64,000 nucleotides of DNA from an uncultured Sphingomonadaceae bacterium (lineage in GTDB: Bacteria; Pseudomonadota; Alphaproteobacteria; Sphingomonadales; Sphingomonadaceae). Of this stretch, positions 38,683 through 46,693 are shown piece by piece. Each line of letters opens with the position of its first letter. The first letter of the stretch is position 1. A program made the position numbers and the translations under genes. Location: the NCBI GenBank assembly GCA_947497315.1, contig CANMFX010000004.1:1-64000 (forward strand). The letters run 5' to 3'. The notes beneath the pieces are model-generated. The model saw only the letters and a program-made list of their open reading frames with translations. It was not told where the DNA came from and made no database searches.

Positions 38683-38892
38683 ATGAAAGCTTGGTATCGT
38701 GCTGTTTTAACATTGTGGTTTTGCATAATCGTAATTGGTATATTGTGGGCCGGACCAACACTTTCATTCAGGGACAGCTTTATTCCAAGTGGCAGTGGAT
38801 TTGATGAAGTTCTTTCAGTGATGATTGCCTGGATTATTCTTCTTGTCCCATTGTGGGCATACCCACTCGGGAAAAAAGAAGGCAAGTCTTAG
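38683..38892 (+). CDS. Small two-helix membrane protein
   Basis: The 69-residue product has two hydrophobic helices (VLTLWFCIIVIGILWAG and VLSVMIAWIILLVPLWAY) and a basic tail GKKEGKS. A strong GGGGGG box lies nine bases before ATG 38683. I recognise no family. It lies between two copies of the AATGTCCGCTTT repeat (38481 and 38915) at the left edge of the island and is AT-rich relative to recJ. Confidence 0.6.
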   Translation: MKAWYRAVLTLWFCIIVIGILWAGPTLSFRDSFIPSGSGFDEVLSVMIAWIILLVPLWAYPLGKKEGKS

Positions 38893-38914
38893 TTTGAGTT
38901 TGACCTATAACTCC

Positions 38915-38943
38915 AATGTCCGCTTTCGGGATGAAGCGGTCAT
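38915..38943. repeat. AATGTCCGCTTT repeat, copy 2 (imperfect hairpin)
   Basis: The core AATGTCCGCTTTCGGGA is followed by GAAGCGGTCAT, so the stem is retained with one mismatch. It separates the small membrane protein gene from the FRG gene. Confidence 0.7.
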
Positions 38944-38961
38944 GGCGCTAACGTCTGCTAG

Positions 38962-38989
38962 GTTATCATCACTTTTACAGTGTGATAAC
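38962..38989. promoter_or_regulatory. Dyad upstream of the FRG gene
   Basis: GTTATCA and TGATAAC are 7-bp inverted arms around 14 bases, with CAC/GTG also nearly symmetrical inside. It lies 41 bp before the first possible FRG start and may be an operator. No regulator gene is adjacent. Confidence 0.35.
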
Positions 38990-39029
38990 TTAAGAAAGCG
39001 CTACGACTAAATATTCCACTGACAGTTTC

Positions 39030-40232
39030 ATGCTATGGTCTTGGACGACATTTTTTGAGAGATTGGGTTTCAAGAATATGACCACAACAGCAGGCCGCAT
39101 GTTTGAAATAGTAATCGAAGATACGGAAGGACAACCATTCACAGCGCAAACTTTTCTGGACTACCTCCGGCCATCAAATCCCATCTGGTGGAATGATGGG
39201 CTTCAGGCTGCGACTTGCCCTTGGGTGTTTAGAGGTCATGGCGATGCCAGTTGGCAACTTATTCCAAGTGCAGCAAGGCCACTGAATGAGAAAAACAAAC
39301 TAACAGATATCGTATCGGGTTTGCGAAGACTTGACCTGACTCTTCCAAATTCTATGCGAGAGCAAGCGTCGAGAAATTCGATCTCGTTAGAGAAAGTTGA
39401 GAAAGAGCGCGAAAATACAATTGAACGCGCGCTGCTTTTTCATGCGCAACAGCTAGTATCCAAAAAATTCGACCAACTGGCGGGAGAATTGTCTCTAGCA
39501 GCGATTCGAGGATCGGATTGGAAATCACCGTTCGAATTGGGTTATCTTCCATTTGACCGAGGAGAGGCTCCCAAGCTCCAAGTTATCAATGCGGACAATG
39601 AAGGGTTGGCTCAGCATCACGGTGTCCCGACATTTCTACTCGATTGGACATACAATCCTATTTATGCATGTGTCTTTGCCTCAGAAGGTAACGAACCAGA
39701 AAACGACATTGCAGTCTGGGCTTTGGATGCCTCGTCGGCCGAGCTATTGAGCCAAAATGCACATGTGTTGGAAAACCATATTGCAAGTTTGCTAGTTCAT
39801 CGCCCCGCTCCAAGCAGCAACCGTTTTCTAGGAGCTCAACGCGGTCTGTTTACCTCGCTCCAATCCGCAGACAAATTCTTTGACTGCGAAAAACGCTTTC
39901 CGGGAGTTGAGGAGGTTATAGCTCCCTTAACACCGCAAGCGATTCTGGACCGTTTTGGGCCTGAAAGAAGAATTAAAGGCAAGCATGCGTACTTGGGGTT
40001 ACACCCCGAGGTGGCCGAAAAATTAGAGGAGCTCCAATCCCGCGGACCATGCCTGCGCAAGATTGTATTGAGAGCGACCGAAGTTCGAGAATTTCGCTTC
40101 CTTTTAGGTCGCGAAAGAGTAACAAAGGCACATCTCATGCCAACATTGGATAATGTCAGAGAGACAAGTATGCTGATGGCTGCAGATGAAGCTTCGTCCC
40201 GTTTGGAGCAAACTTCTGACAAACCTAACTGA
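39030..40232 (+). CDS. FRG domain-containing protein
   Basis: The 400-residue protein has the FRG domain signatures CPWVFRGHGDASWQLIPSA (about 67-85) and GLAQHHGVPTFLLDWTYNPI (about 191-210), the latter the conserved QHxGxPTxLLDWT motif. The domain is named for its invariant Phe-Arg-Gly; its biochemistry is not settled, and it is frequent in accessory and phage-defence regions. The start is either 39030 or ATG 39078 (MTTTAGRMF); neither has a good ribosome binding site. No partner gene is adjacent. Confidence 0.8.
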   Translation: MLWSWTTFFERLGFKNMTTTAGRMFEIVIEDTEGQPFTAQTFLDYLRPSNPIWWNDGLQAATCPWVFRGHGDASWQLIPSAARPLNEKNKLTDIVSGLRRLDLTLPNSMREQASRNSISLEKVEKERENTIERALLFHAQQLVSKKFDQLAGELSLAAIRGSDWKSPFELGYLPFDRGEAPKLQVINADNEGLAQHHGVPTFLLDWTYNPIYACVFASEGNEPENDIAVWALDASSAELLSQNAHVLENHIASLLVHRPAPSSNRFLGAQRGLFTSLQSADKFFDCEKRFPGVEEVIAPLTPQAILDRFGPERRIKGKHAYLGLHPEVAEKLEELQSRGPCLRKIVLRATEVREFRFLLGRERVTKAHLMPTLDNVRETSMLMAADEASSRLEQTSDKPN

Positions 40233-40320
40233 GGGTCGACTTTGGAACTTCCAGCTGCAGCCCGTGGCAATGGGTGGCAAGTTTCGGCAACGGTGGATTC
40301 GGAATATTGCAGTCACAGCG

Positions 40321-40545
40321 ATGTTGCCCGTTTTGGGTGCAAAACGGAAAAAAACACCAATGCTATGGTTTGGTGCGAAAAATGATGCAGTGAAAAACCT
40401 TAATGGAGCAAGAAGTTCTACTGCTTATTATGGTGCGGATTTTTGCCATATCAAAGAAGTTGGTCACAATTTGATGATGGAACAAAGTTACAGGGATACA
40501 GCGCTAAAAGTCAGCAAATGGCTCGACAAAACTGTGTCAATCTAA
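40321..40545 (+). pseudogene. C-terminal remnant of an alpha/beta-hydrolase
   Basis: The frame encodes MLPVLGAKRKKTPMLWFGAK, AYYGADF, VGHNLMMEQSYRDTALKVSKWL: the last strand-helix units of an alpha/beta-hydrolase, including the catalytic His in VGHNLMME and the Asp position in AKNDAV. The nucleophile half is missing. The frame is open upstream to 40186 but that part overlaps the FRG gene end and has no similarity. Its stop TAA is the start of an AATGTCC repeat (40544). Likely a leftover of recombination at that repeat. Confidence 0.6.
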
Positions 40546-40560
40546 TGTCCGCTTTCGGGA
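40544..40560. repeat. AATGTCCGCTTT repeat, copy 3
   Basis: The 17-base core AATGTCCGCTTTCGGGA is identical to the copies at 38915 and 41155. It overlaps the stop codon of the hydrolase remnant and precedes the 3' end of the reductase gene by 15 bp. The hairpin partner is absent here. Confidence 0.75.
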
Positions 40561-40575
40561 TAAGGCAGCCCTCAT

Positions 40576-41127
40576 TCAATTTGGAACGACGGGCTTCAAC
40601 ACGCGATATTTTGAACTGACTAGCCCTGAGGGAAAAGTTTGTGTGCTCAGATGCTTCAAATCGATATCAGTTGCGGACGGGCCAAACAGAGGTAACCCAG
40701 ATCCGAGAATGACGGGAACGCGGGTTAGAATGATGTCCTCAATCAACCCATCTGACAGAAACGACTGAATGATCTTTCCTCCATCAATATAGGCGCGCTT
40801 CCATCCATCGATTTCCAGCTCTTCCATCAATTCTCTGGGGGATGCATTGGACACCCTTACTTTTCCGTTCAATTGGTCCGGAACATCGGATTGATTCATC
40901 GATTGGCTCATTACAATTACCGGTTTTTCATAAATCCATTCGCCAAATGTAAGTACCATCCGAAATGTGCTGCTCCCCATTACTAAGCCATCTACGGAAG
41001 CCATCATTTCGGAATATCCGTTGTCTTCTCCCTCCACTGTATGCTTCTCAAGCCAATCGATGTCGCCATCTGGTCTCGCAATGAAACCATCTAAACTGGC
41101 GGCAATGAATACGTGTCCTGATGTCAT
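40576..41127 (-). CDS. RibD C-terminal/dihydrofolate reductase-like protein
   Basis: The 183-residue protein resembles the YyaP/YwjB group of the dihydrofolate reductase fold: HVFIAASLDGFIARPDGDIDWL, SVDGLVMGSSTFRMVL, KRAYIDGGKIIQSFLSDGLIEDIILTRVPVILGSGLPLFG. Such proteins use NAD(P)H; substrates are mostly unknown, and true folate reductase activity should not be assumed. It is the only gene of the cassette between repeat copies 3 and 4. A symmetric ATCATATGAT lies just upstream (near 41135-41145) and could be an operator. Confidence 0.85.
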   Translation of the reverse strand: MTSGHVFIAASLDGFIARPDGDIDWLEKHTVEGEDNGYSEMMASVDGLVMGSSTFRMVLTFGEWIYEKPVIVMSQSMNQSDVPDQLNGKVRVSNASPRELMEELEIDGWKRAYIDGGKIIQSFLSDGLIEDIILTRVPVILGSGLPLFGPSATDIDLKHLSTQTFPSGLVSSKYRVLKPVVPN

Positions 41128-41154
41128 TTGACGATCATATCATATGATGATGCT

Positions 41155-41171
41155 AATGTCCGCTTTCGGGA
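41155..41171. repeat. AATGTCCGCTTT repeat, copy 4
   Basis: The core AATGTCCGCTTTCGGGA occurs again 27 bp upstream of the reductase start. After it, 41172-41325 holds no gene; a GCCCCG/CGGGGC hairpin followed by TTATTTGTTT (about 41287-41327) may be a terminator on the plus strand. Confidence 0.75.
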
Positions 41172-41325
41172 TATTGGGGACACTAGGCAGAAGCAATTGA
41201 ACCGGTGAGTCCATTTCGTACAATGCAAACCTCAAAGTTCGGACTAACTCAGATCCCGGAACGATAATTGCGACCCGTTGTTCCATTGCCCCGTTCGACG
41301 ATCCCCTTCGGCGGGGCTTATTTGT

Positions 41326-41646
41326 TTACCGATGCGAGGTCCGCCCCCTTCCCTTACGTGAATAAAGCGCCCATCGCTTTCTCAATACCTGCTGGCGCTT
41401 ACTACCGATAAGGTCGAGTTGGATTTGAAGTAACGTCTTTGAGGCTTTTGTGTCTGGCCTGATCAGCACAATAAATAAAGTTAGGGAAAACAGCATTCCC
41501 GCAAAACCAAGCGAGCCCATATCAAAACTAGCAATCGCAACCAACGACATGGCCTGGACGCTGAAAACGGTTATCACCATCTGCATGTCATAAATATCAA
41601 TCAGCGCAACGATCTTGCGGCATAATGTTGCAATCCAGCAGAGCAT
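41326..41646 (-). CDS. Small membrane protein of unknown function
   Basis: The 106-residue product has two hydrophobic helices (MVITVFSVQAMSLVAIAS and GFAGMLFSLTLFIVLI) followed by a basic C-terminal tail (SKRQQVLRKRWALYSRKGRGR). ATG 41646 is chosen because GGAAGAGAG sits just upstream; the frame is open further back but crosses the hairpin at 41714-41760. I recognise no family. Confidence 0.55.
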   Translation of the reverse strand: MLCWIATLCRKIVALIDIYDMQMVITVFSVQAMSLVAIASFDMGSLGFAGMLFSLTLFIVLIRPDTKASKTLLQIQLDLIGSKRQQVLRKRWALYSRKGRGRTSHR

Positions 41647-41713
41647 GCTAACTCTCTTCCTTCTTTCTACCCGTAAACCCAGGCAAAAAACGGGTGAGCC
41701 GAAAATAGTTACC

Positions 41714-41760
41714 CCCAGGAAACAGTTACCTTCATCTATCAAAGGTAACTGTTTCCTGGG
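41714..41760 (-). terminator. Long perfect hairpin, probable terminator or mRNA 3' end
   Basis: Arms 41714-41732 and 41742-41760 are perfect 19-bp inverted repeats (CCCAGGAAACAGTTACCTT and its complement) around a 9-nt loop. It begins 21 bp after the lipoprotein stop at 41782 on the minus strand and is followed on that strand by a short T-rich run. Stem length is greater than a normal terminator. Confidence 0.6.
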
Positions 41761-41781
41761 CCAGATGGCGACGCGCGCCAT

Positions 41782-42255
41782 CTAGTTCTGTACATACCCA
41801 ACAATCGCCAGTTTACCGTTCAACTTATCAAAGCGCCACGCGCCGCTAATCTTATCATCTTTCCCATCAAGCCCTTTGATAAATATTTCCATCTCACAAT
41901 TTTCGCCAGGCAAGTTGGTGGCAGGAATGCACCGTATGTTTTCGACATCTTCAACAGATGCTGTGCTTAACCAGCGCGAAAATCTTGCCGCATCGGCAGA
42001 CTCATTAGCGGTTTTGTCGGTAGATGCTCCGTCGTCTTCTCTACCAAGACTGGCCGAAACGCTGCGGCGCAATTCCGCGCCTCTGCGAAAACTTTCTGCA
42101 TGACTATCGAAAAACTCGGCTTTCTCAGCCCACTTCGCCTGCGCGGTTGGCCAGAAATCCTCAACCGCTGATTTATACTCCGCCTCACTCGGAGCGGAAG
42201 GTGCACAACCAACTGTGAGCGCTAAAATGGAAGTTAAATATAGGGATTTAGTCAT
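41782..42255 (-). CDS. Hypothetical lipoprotein
   Basis: The 157-residue product has a lipoprotein signal with lipobox LTVGC and a soluble part (AEYKSAVEDFWPTAQAKWAEKA..., RFSRWLSTASVEDVENIRCIPA, GAWRFDKLNGKLAIVGYVQN). The C-terminal part resembles the small beta-domain often found in such lipoproteins; I know no family. ATG 42255 is preceded by GGAGG. A long hairpin follows its stop. Confidence 0.65.
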   Translation of the reverse strand: MTKSLYLTSILALTVGCAPSAPSEAEYKSAVEDFWPTAQAKWAEKAEFFDSHAESFRRGAELRRSVSASLGREDDGASTDKTANESADAARFSRWLSTASVEDVENIRCIPATNLPGENCEMEIFIKGLDGKDDKISGAWRFDKLNGKLAIVGYVQN

Positions 42256-42610
42256 AAAGCCTCCGAACGTATGAATTGGAGGCTGGCCCGTAACCGGGCG
42301 TTCGTAACTCCACGTTGCCACGGAGCGCCGCCACCTTTAGGCGGACCCTGGACATACGTGACGGCCACCCGGTCAGAATATCTGACCGGCGACAACATTG
42401 GAGGTTACGAAGCCTCACAGCCGGGATTTACCGATCTGCTTTTCGACAATGGCAAATATCGAGTCTGGGAGCAACGGAGAAATAGTTGTGGCTTCTGGGT
42501 TAACCGATGCAAATAGCTGAAGCAAATTTGTTCAGTAGCCTGAGGAATGTTTTCAATTTCTGTTATTGTCCGCGTTGAAAAAACGTGCGCCGTATCGACT
42601 TGCCGCGTCA
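42256..42610. other. 355-bp gap with a short palindrome
   Basis: CCGGTCAGA and TCTGACCGG form a perfect 9-bp inverted repeat with a 3-base centre at 42369-42389. A plus-strand frame (42271-42516, 81 codons) covers it but shows no convincing protein features or ribosome binding site. The lipoprotein promoter should lie at the left end. Nothing else is evident. Confidence 0.4.
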
Positions 42611-44182
42611 TCAATTTTTTGATTGAATAGTATTTCCATTCCGTTCTCGGTCAGCTCGGCGCTTGCGCCTTTTGGCAACCAACGAGGCGGCTTCGCCTGG
42701 GGCATAGTACATTCTTCCGTCTCCGACGGCGCGCGCTTGAACAATCAATCCATTCGGCATGATATGCAAACGCTCCAGATCAGCACTGATAAGACGGCCT
42801 CGGAATACGAACCCCTCAAGCGGTTCTGCCTTCAGCCATTCATCGGCTTTCTGCAGGCCATCATCATAGTTATTTGAAAAATCGTAGCTTATCTTGCTGA
42901 TAAACTCCCTGTCGATTTCATCTTTGCTTACCGCCCCAACCAGTTTGTTGAACAATCGGCTATTGGTGCGACTGACGACGGACAGATTGGAAATTCCAAT
43001 AATCTTGTTAGCGAGATCCAGGCGCGGCCTCGCCAATATCCAGATCTTGCCCTCGACATCGCCAAGCCAGCTTATGGGTTCCTCAATGGTAAGGCCTATC
43101 CCAATGGCAATCTTACCGCCGTCAGCACCAAAAACCTCAACATCGTCAAAGCGGGCCTGAACCTGCGTTCCGTCTTCCATTTTAACAGTTTGGAATTCTC
43201 CAAGCTGCAATGCTTTTTCTATTGGCTTTTGAAATACAGAATAGGGGATGTGGAAAGGAACATGAACCCGGATTCCCTCGGGCGGCAGCGCCTTCATAAG
43301 ATTTGGAAGAGGCGTGATTTCGGGGTCCTTTGGCCGACTGCCAAAAATTGTTTCCGTTTGCGCGCGTGCAGCAAGATTGACGATCAAACGACGGCCACGA
43401 ACGGTATATCCAGCAAAACCGATTTGCTGCGGCGTAAAGCGTACCCAGATTTCCGGATCGGACTTGGCGCGAGCCGATGTAAAGCCTTCTGCCCAAATGG
43501 CTTGAGCCTTTTTCCGAGCATTTAAATTCCGGATGAGCTGCGGCAAGCGTTTCTCAATCTGCGCCGCGATTTTTCTGATTTCTGGATCAACGCGCGACGA
43601 AAATTCAATCCGTTGGTCCAGAAAATCAATGCCGATCTTTTTGCCCCAGTTATAATCGACATCAACTTTTGCCGATGGCTGCCAATTTCGGCTCAAGGAT
43701 AGCTTTACGCGCATCGTCACCAATACTGAACCCGTCGCCGTTTCGCGCTTCACAATACCGCCAATATTTTGCGCTTGAATGCGCGTGCTGACGGGAATGG
43801 AAATCTTAAGATGCTGCCCCGAACCGGTAAGACGAATGCGTCCACGTTCCACCTTGCCCACAAGGCGGCATGATATGTCCGGAATTAGCTTGGATTTGGT
43901 TTTGAGACATATTTTTTGGGGTTCATTAATATCTGCCAACCGCCAAGGCACATCCTTGTTCAGGGTGTCTTCGAAAATCTGCAGGTTGCCGCTGACGGGA
44001 ATGAAGATGGTTGATGTCTGGTCTTCCAGACGCACTTCCGCTTTGATTTTCGTCGGCTCAGGCGCAGATAGCGGTTCGTCCAACCCAGATAAAAAGGCCG
44101 TTATTGCAAGGATGATCATTATCAGGACTACACCGAAAGAGCCGAGGCCGATCTTGATCTTTCGACTTGAGAGATTGGGCAT
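42611..44182 (-). CDS. DUF4403 family membrane-anchored protein
   Basis: The 523-residue protein has an N-terminal anchor helix (GLGSFGVVLIMIILAITAFL) and a long periplasmic part matching DUF4403: IFIPVSGNLQIFEDTLNKDVPW, RVKLSLSRNWQP, PEIWVRFTPQQIGFAGYTV, VHVPFHIPYSVFQKPIEKAL. The repeated beta-rich tubular (lipid-binding-like) architecture of the family suggests an envelope role; no function is established. ATG 44182 or a start seven codons upstream are possible. It follows the potassium-channel gene closely (about 33 bp), so both are probably cotranscribed. Confidence 0.82.
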   Translation of the reverse strand: MPNLSSRKIKIGLGSFGVVLIMIILAITAFLSGLDEPLSAPEPTKIKAEVRLEDQTSTIFIPVSGNLQIFEDTLNKDVPWRLADINEPQKICLKTKSKLIPDISCRLVGKVERGRIRLTGSGQHLKISIPVSTRIQAQNIGGIVKRETATGSVLVTMRVKLSLSRNWQPSAKVDVDYNWGKKIGIDFLDQRIEFSSRVDPEIRKIAAQIEKRLPQLIRNLNARKKAQAIWAEGFTSARAKSDPEIWVRFTPQQIGFAGYTVRGRRLIVNLAARAQTETIFGSRPKDPEITPLPNLMKALPPEGIRVHVPFHIPYSVFQKPIEKALQLGEFQTVKMEDGTQVQARFDDVEVFGADGGKIAIGIGLTIEEPISWLGDVEGKIWILARPRLDLANKIIGISNLSVVSRTNSRLFNKLVGAVSKDEIDREFISKISYDFSNNYDDGLQKADEWLKAEPLEGFVFRGRLISADLERLHIMPNGLIVQARAVGDGRMYYAPGEAASLVAKRRKRRADRERNGNTIQSKN

Positions 44183-44215
44183 AGCTAGTCTCAGTCCTGG
44201 CAAATCAAATCGAAC

Positions 44216-44647
44216 CTAATGCGCCTTTTCCTGAGCGGCTCTCAATCTAATGATAAACTCGATCAAAAATGCTGTTGTAAGGCTAAACAAGATCAGGCCG
44301 TTTGCGGCCATAAGCCCTGACAATAGCCGCCATTCTGGTCCGATCACGATGTCACCAAACCCCAAAGTTGTGAACGACACGACCGAAAAATAGAGCGATG
44401 TTTCCAAATTATCGAACTGATCCAAAAGTAAAAACAGGCCTGCCCAGAGCCACACTGCAACACTGAGTGCAACAAGCATCCAAAGCACCATCACGGTCAA
44501 CGAAATCATGAGTTTTAGTATTTTGCGACCAGAGACTAGCCATTTCCCGGCATGTGTCAGCCCAATAGTCGCCGCTCCGACAAAACCCGCTGCGATGGCA
44601 ACCGTCAGGCATATCAATGCCGATCCAATTAACAGTTGTGTGAACAT
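44216..44647 (-). CDS. Two-helix potassium channel protein
   Basis: The 143-residue protein has an N-terminal helix, then the Ion_trans_2 pore unit: helix (VMVLWMLVALSVAVWLWAGLF), pore helix and selectivity filter TLGFGD (94-99) in SVVSFTTLGFGDIVIG, and a final helix. The filter is of the K+ type. There is no cytoplasmic RCK or cyclic-nucleotide domain. ATG 44647 follows AGGGG. The DUF4403 gene is next in the same direction. Confidence 0.88.
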   Translation of the reverse strand: MFTQLLIGSALICLTVAIAAGFVGAATIGLTHAGKWLVSGRKILKLMISLTVMVLWMLVALSVAVWLWAGLFLLLDQFDNLETSLYFSVVSFTTLGFGDIVIGPEWRLLSGLMAANGLILFSLTTAFLIEFIIRLRAAQEKAH

Positions 44648-44820
44648 AAGCCCCTAATCATATTTTTGTGATTGTTGCCGGAGAAATTCAAATCAGGCAA
44701 GTTGTCCGCATAATCTATCCGGCGCGACTGCGTTGTTATCCGACAGAAGGGCAGACATGCGATTTTCTCAAAAAATCAACACCTGTAAGCTTCATTGATA
44801 TTTGAAGATCATTTTAGAGC

Positions 44821-45582
44821 TCAAGGTAAGTAGCTAAATTCCCCCAAAGAAAGTGCCCGCAATGCGGCTGTGACGCGGTTATCAACACCGAGCTTTCGGT
44901 AAGATCGTTCCAGATGCGTAATCACGGTGCTTTCTGCGATATCCAGTATTTCGGCAACGACACCATTGCTTTTTCCCTGCGCTACCCAGGATAGAACCTC
45001 TTGCTCTCTTGGTGATAATTTTACTGGTCGGGGCAATTCAACCTGCAAGAGCGCGCAATATTGCAGATGGGCAAATTGACAGCAGCTTTGCAGCAGAGCG
45101 ATATCGGCATCATCCATATCTGGTCTGGTTTTGCCAAAGCCTAAAGAGACATAACCGTTTCGTCCGTTGGGTCCGAATACCGGAAGCATCAACCCCTCAT
45201 CCACAGCGGCTGAGGCGGCCTCAAGATAGTCCATTTCTTCCAGGCGCGGGGGTGAAGCATATTCCATTTCCCGCCACCAATAGGCCCTTGTTCCAGACAT
45301 AACCTGCCGGATTGACGGGTCGACCCCGATCAAATTTTGTGACTCAAACCGGTCTACCAACTCTTTGGGAAAGCCAACGGAGATGACATTCACTGCTACG
45401 CCGTCCGAGGATCCCAATTGTGGCAGGTGATGATAGGCCACAGCCTTCAGGCGAAACCGCCTCGCATAACGAAGACACAAAATGTTGAGGCTGCCGAATG
45501 ACTGGCATCGCAGCAAGTCTGCATGAAAGGATGCCATAAACTCGGCAGCAAACTTTGCAGGAAGATTTCGCGTTGAATGCAT
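44821..45582 (-). CDS. LuxR-type regulator with autoinducer-binding domain (solo)
   Basis: The 253-residue protein has an N-terminal autoinducer-binding domain (about 10-170) and a LuxR helix-turn-helix (about 187-245; LSPREQEVLSWVAQGKS, ILDIAESTVITHLERSYRKL). The conserved Asp88-Pro89 and Trp102/103 of the acyl-homoserine-lactone pocket are present, but the usual Trp and Tyr of that pocket align with Leu75 and Phe79. No luxI is in the window, so it is a solo regulator that may sense another ligand. A 20-bp dyad lies in the gap upstream (45775-45794). Confidence 0.87.
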   Translation of the reverse strand: MHSTRNLPAKFAAEFMASFHADLLRCQSFGSLNILCLRYARRFRLKAVAYHHLPQLGSSDGVAVNVISVGFPKELVDRFESQNLIGVDPSIRQVMSGTRAYWWREMEYASPPRLEEMDYLEAASAAVDEGLMLPVFGPNGRNGYVSLGFGKTRPDMDDADIALLQSCCQFAHLQYCALLQVELPRPVKLSPREQEVLSWVAQGKSNGVVAEILDIAESTVITHLERSYRKLGVDNRVTAALRALSLGEFSYLP

Positions 45583-45967
45583 GAGACTAATCTAAACGAG
45601 TTTTTCCAGCAATTATAATAGATTATTCATCGGTGCAGTCTGACGGAACAAGCCAGTCTCAACCATTGGTCGTAAAATCCAAGCTGACTGCCGATTTACG
45701 TCACTTGCCATTGCAGAAAAACAAACATGGATCAGCACGGCATATAGCCGTCGCCAAGCATGGTTCCAAAATCTTGTCCTAAACCTACAGGACAGTGAAA
45801 ACCCAATCGTGGTGCTAGTGGGAACTTCCCATCATCGTGAAGTTGTAATATTATTGATCCGAAAACATGCCGCTCAGGTGGCATAAGGGGCCTTAACCTG
45901 GGCGTATTGCCGTATTAAAACCTATCGAAAACGCCATATACCGAAGATATAAATATAAAGGATTGAA
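45583..45967. other. 385-bp divergent intergenic region
   Basis: This gap separates the luxR-type gene from the DUF3313 lipoprotein gene and must carry both promoters. It contains the lux-box-like dyad at 45775-45794 and a small ATGCC/GGCAT hairpin near 45868-45885. I see no gene in it. Confidence 0.5.
45775..45794. promoter_or_regulatory. Lux-box-like 20-bp dyad
   Basis: TGTCCT and AGGACA are exact 6-bp arms around eight bases, giving a 20-bp element of the size of LuxR-family sites. It is 174 bp before the DUF3313 gene and 193 bp before the divergent luxR-type gene. The assignment is inference from size and position. Confidence 0.35.
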
Positions 45968-46609
45968 ATGTTGTCCTACAAAAAGATTTGCAAAGGCCTG
46001 GCAATTTCGTTCCTCACCGTCAGTTTAGCTGCATGCGGAACTGCCACTAAATCCATTCAAAATTATAATCCATCGGTCAGCTTGCGCGGATTGACGCAGG
46101 ATCGGAGCGCCGAGCCAACTTTGGTCTATACGCGGACCGGTGCACCCAATCTTGGCAATTATGACAGCTTCATCATTGATCCGGTACGGGTCAGTTATCG
46201 CGATGGCAGTATCAAAGGGCTTGATCGCGAACAGGTTCGCAAAATGCAGCGCAAATTTCGCGCTGAGTTGATCGCTGAATTGATTTCTGCCGATTATAAC
46301 GTCGTCAAAAAGCCCGGCGACAGAACCATGCGGATCAGCATGACGATCGCTAACCTGAAAGCACCTTCAGCGGCATTGAATGTATCCAACGTTGTTCTGC
46401 CATTTTCATTAAGCGTTGGAGAAGTGACCGTAGAGGGGGTTTTCCGTCAGTCGGCAAAAAACCGGATCGATGCGGTAGTCGTCAACCGGGCACAGGGACA
46501 ACGGCTGATGAATAGAAAGCCATGGTCCACCTGGGCGGATGCAGAACAGTCATTCAAGGAATGGGCAAAAGGCATTCGAAAAGCGGTAGATCGGGCACAT
46601 GGTAAGTAA
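45968..46609 (+). CDS. DUF3313 family lipoprotein
   Basis: The 213-residue product has a lipoprotein signal with lipobox LAAC and the DUF3313 layout: LVYTRTGAPNLGNYDSFIIDPVRV, a central helix (EQVRKMQRKFRAELIAELI), PGDRTMRISMTIANLK, and the C-terminal WSTWADAEQSFKEWAKGIRKA helix. Function unknown. It starts a run of small envelope-protein genes leading to the RND operon and is divergent from the LuxR solo. Confidence 0.8.
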   Translation: MLSYKKICKGLAISFLTVSLAACGTATKSIQNYNPSVSLRGLTQDRSAEPTLVYTRTGAPNLGNYDSFIIDPVRVSYRDGSIKGLDREQVRKMQRKFRAELIAELISADYNVVKKPGDRTMRISMTIANLKAPSAALNVSNVVLPFSLSVGEVTVEGVFRQSAKNRIDAVVVNRAQGQRLMNRKPWSTWADAEQSFKEWAKGIRKAVDRAHGK

Positions 46610-46693
46610 CCATCTGATATGATAGTCCTATTCGTCGCACTCGACTCGACGAACAAAAAGTGGCCTCTAGGTTCAAATCGAAAAGGGGATAGC

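Noticed and set aside
41135-41150. ATCATATGAT palindrome upstream of the RibD-like gene
   Set aside because: Short and AT-rich; could occur by chance. Mentioned only as a possible operator in the gene entry.
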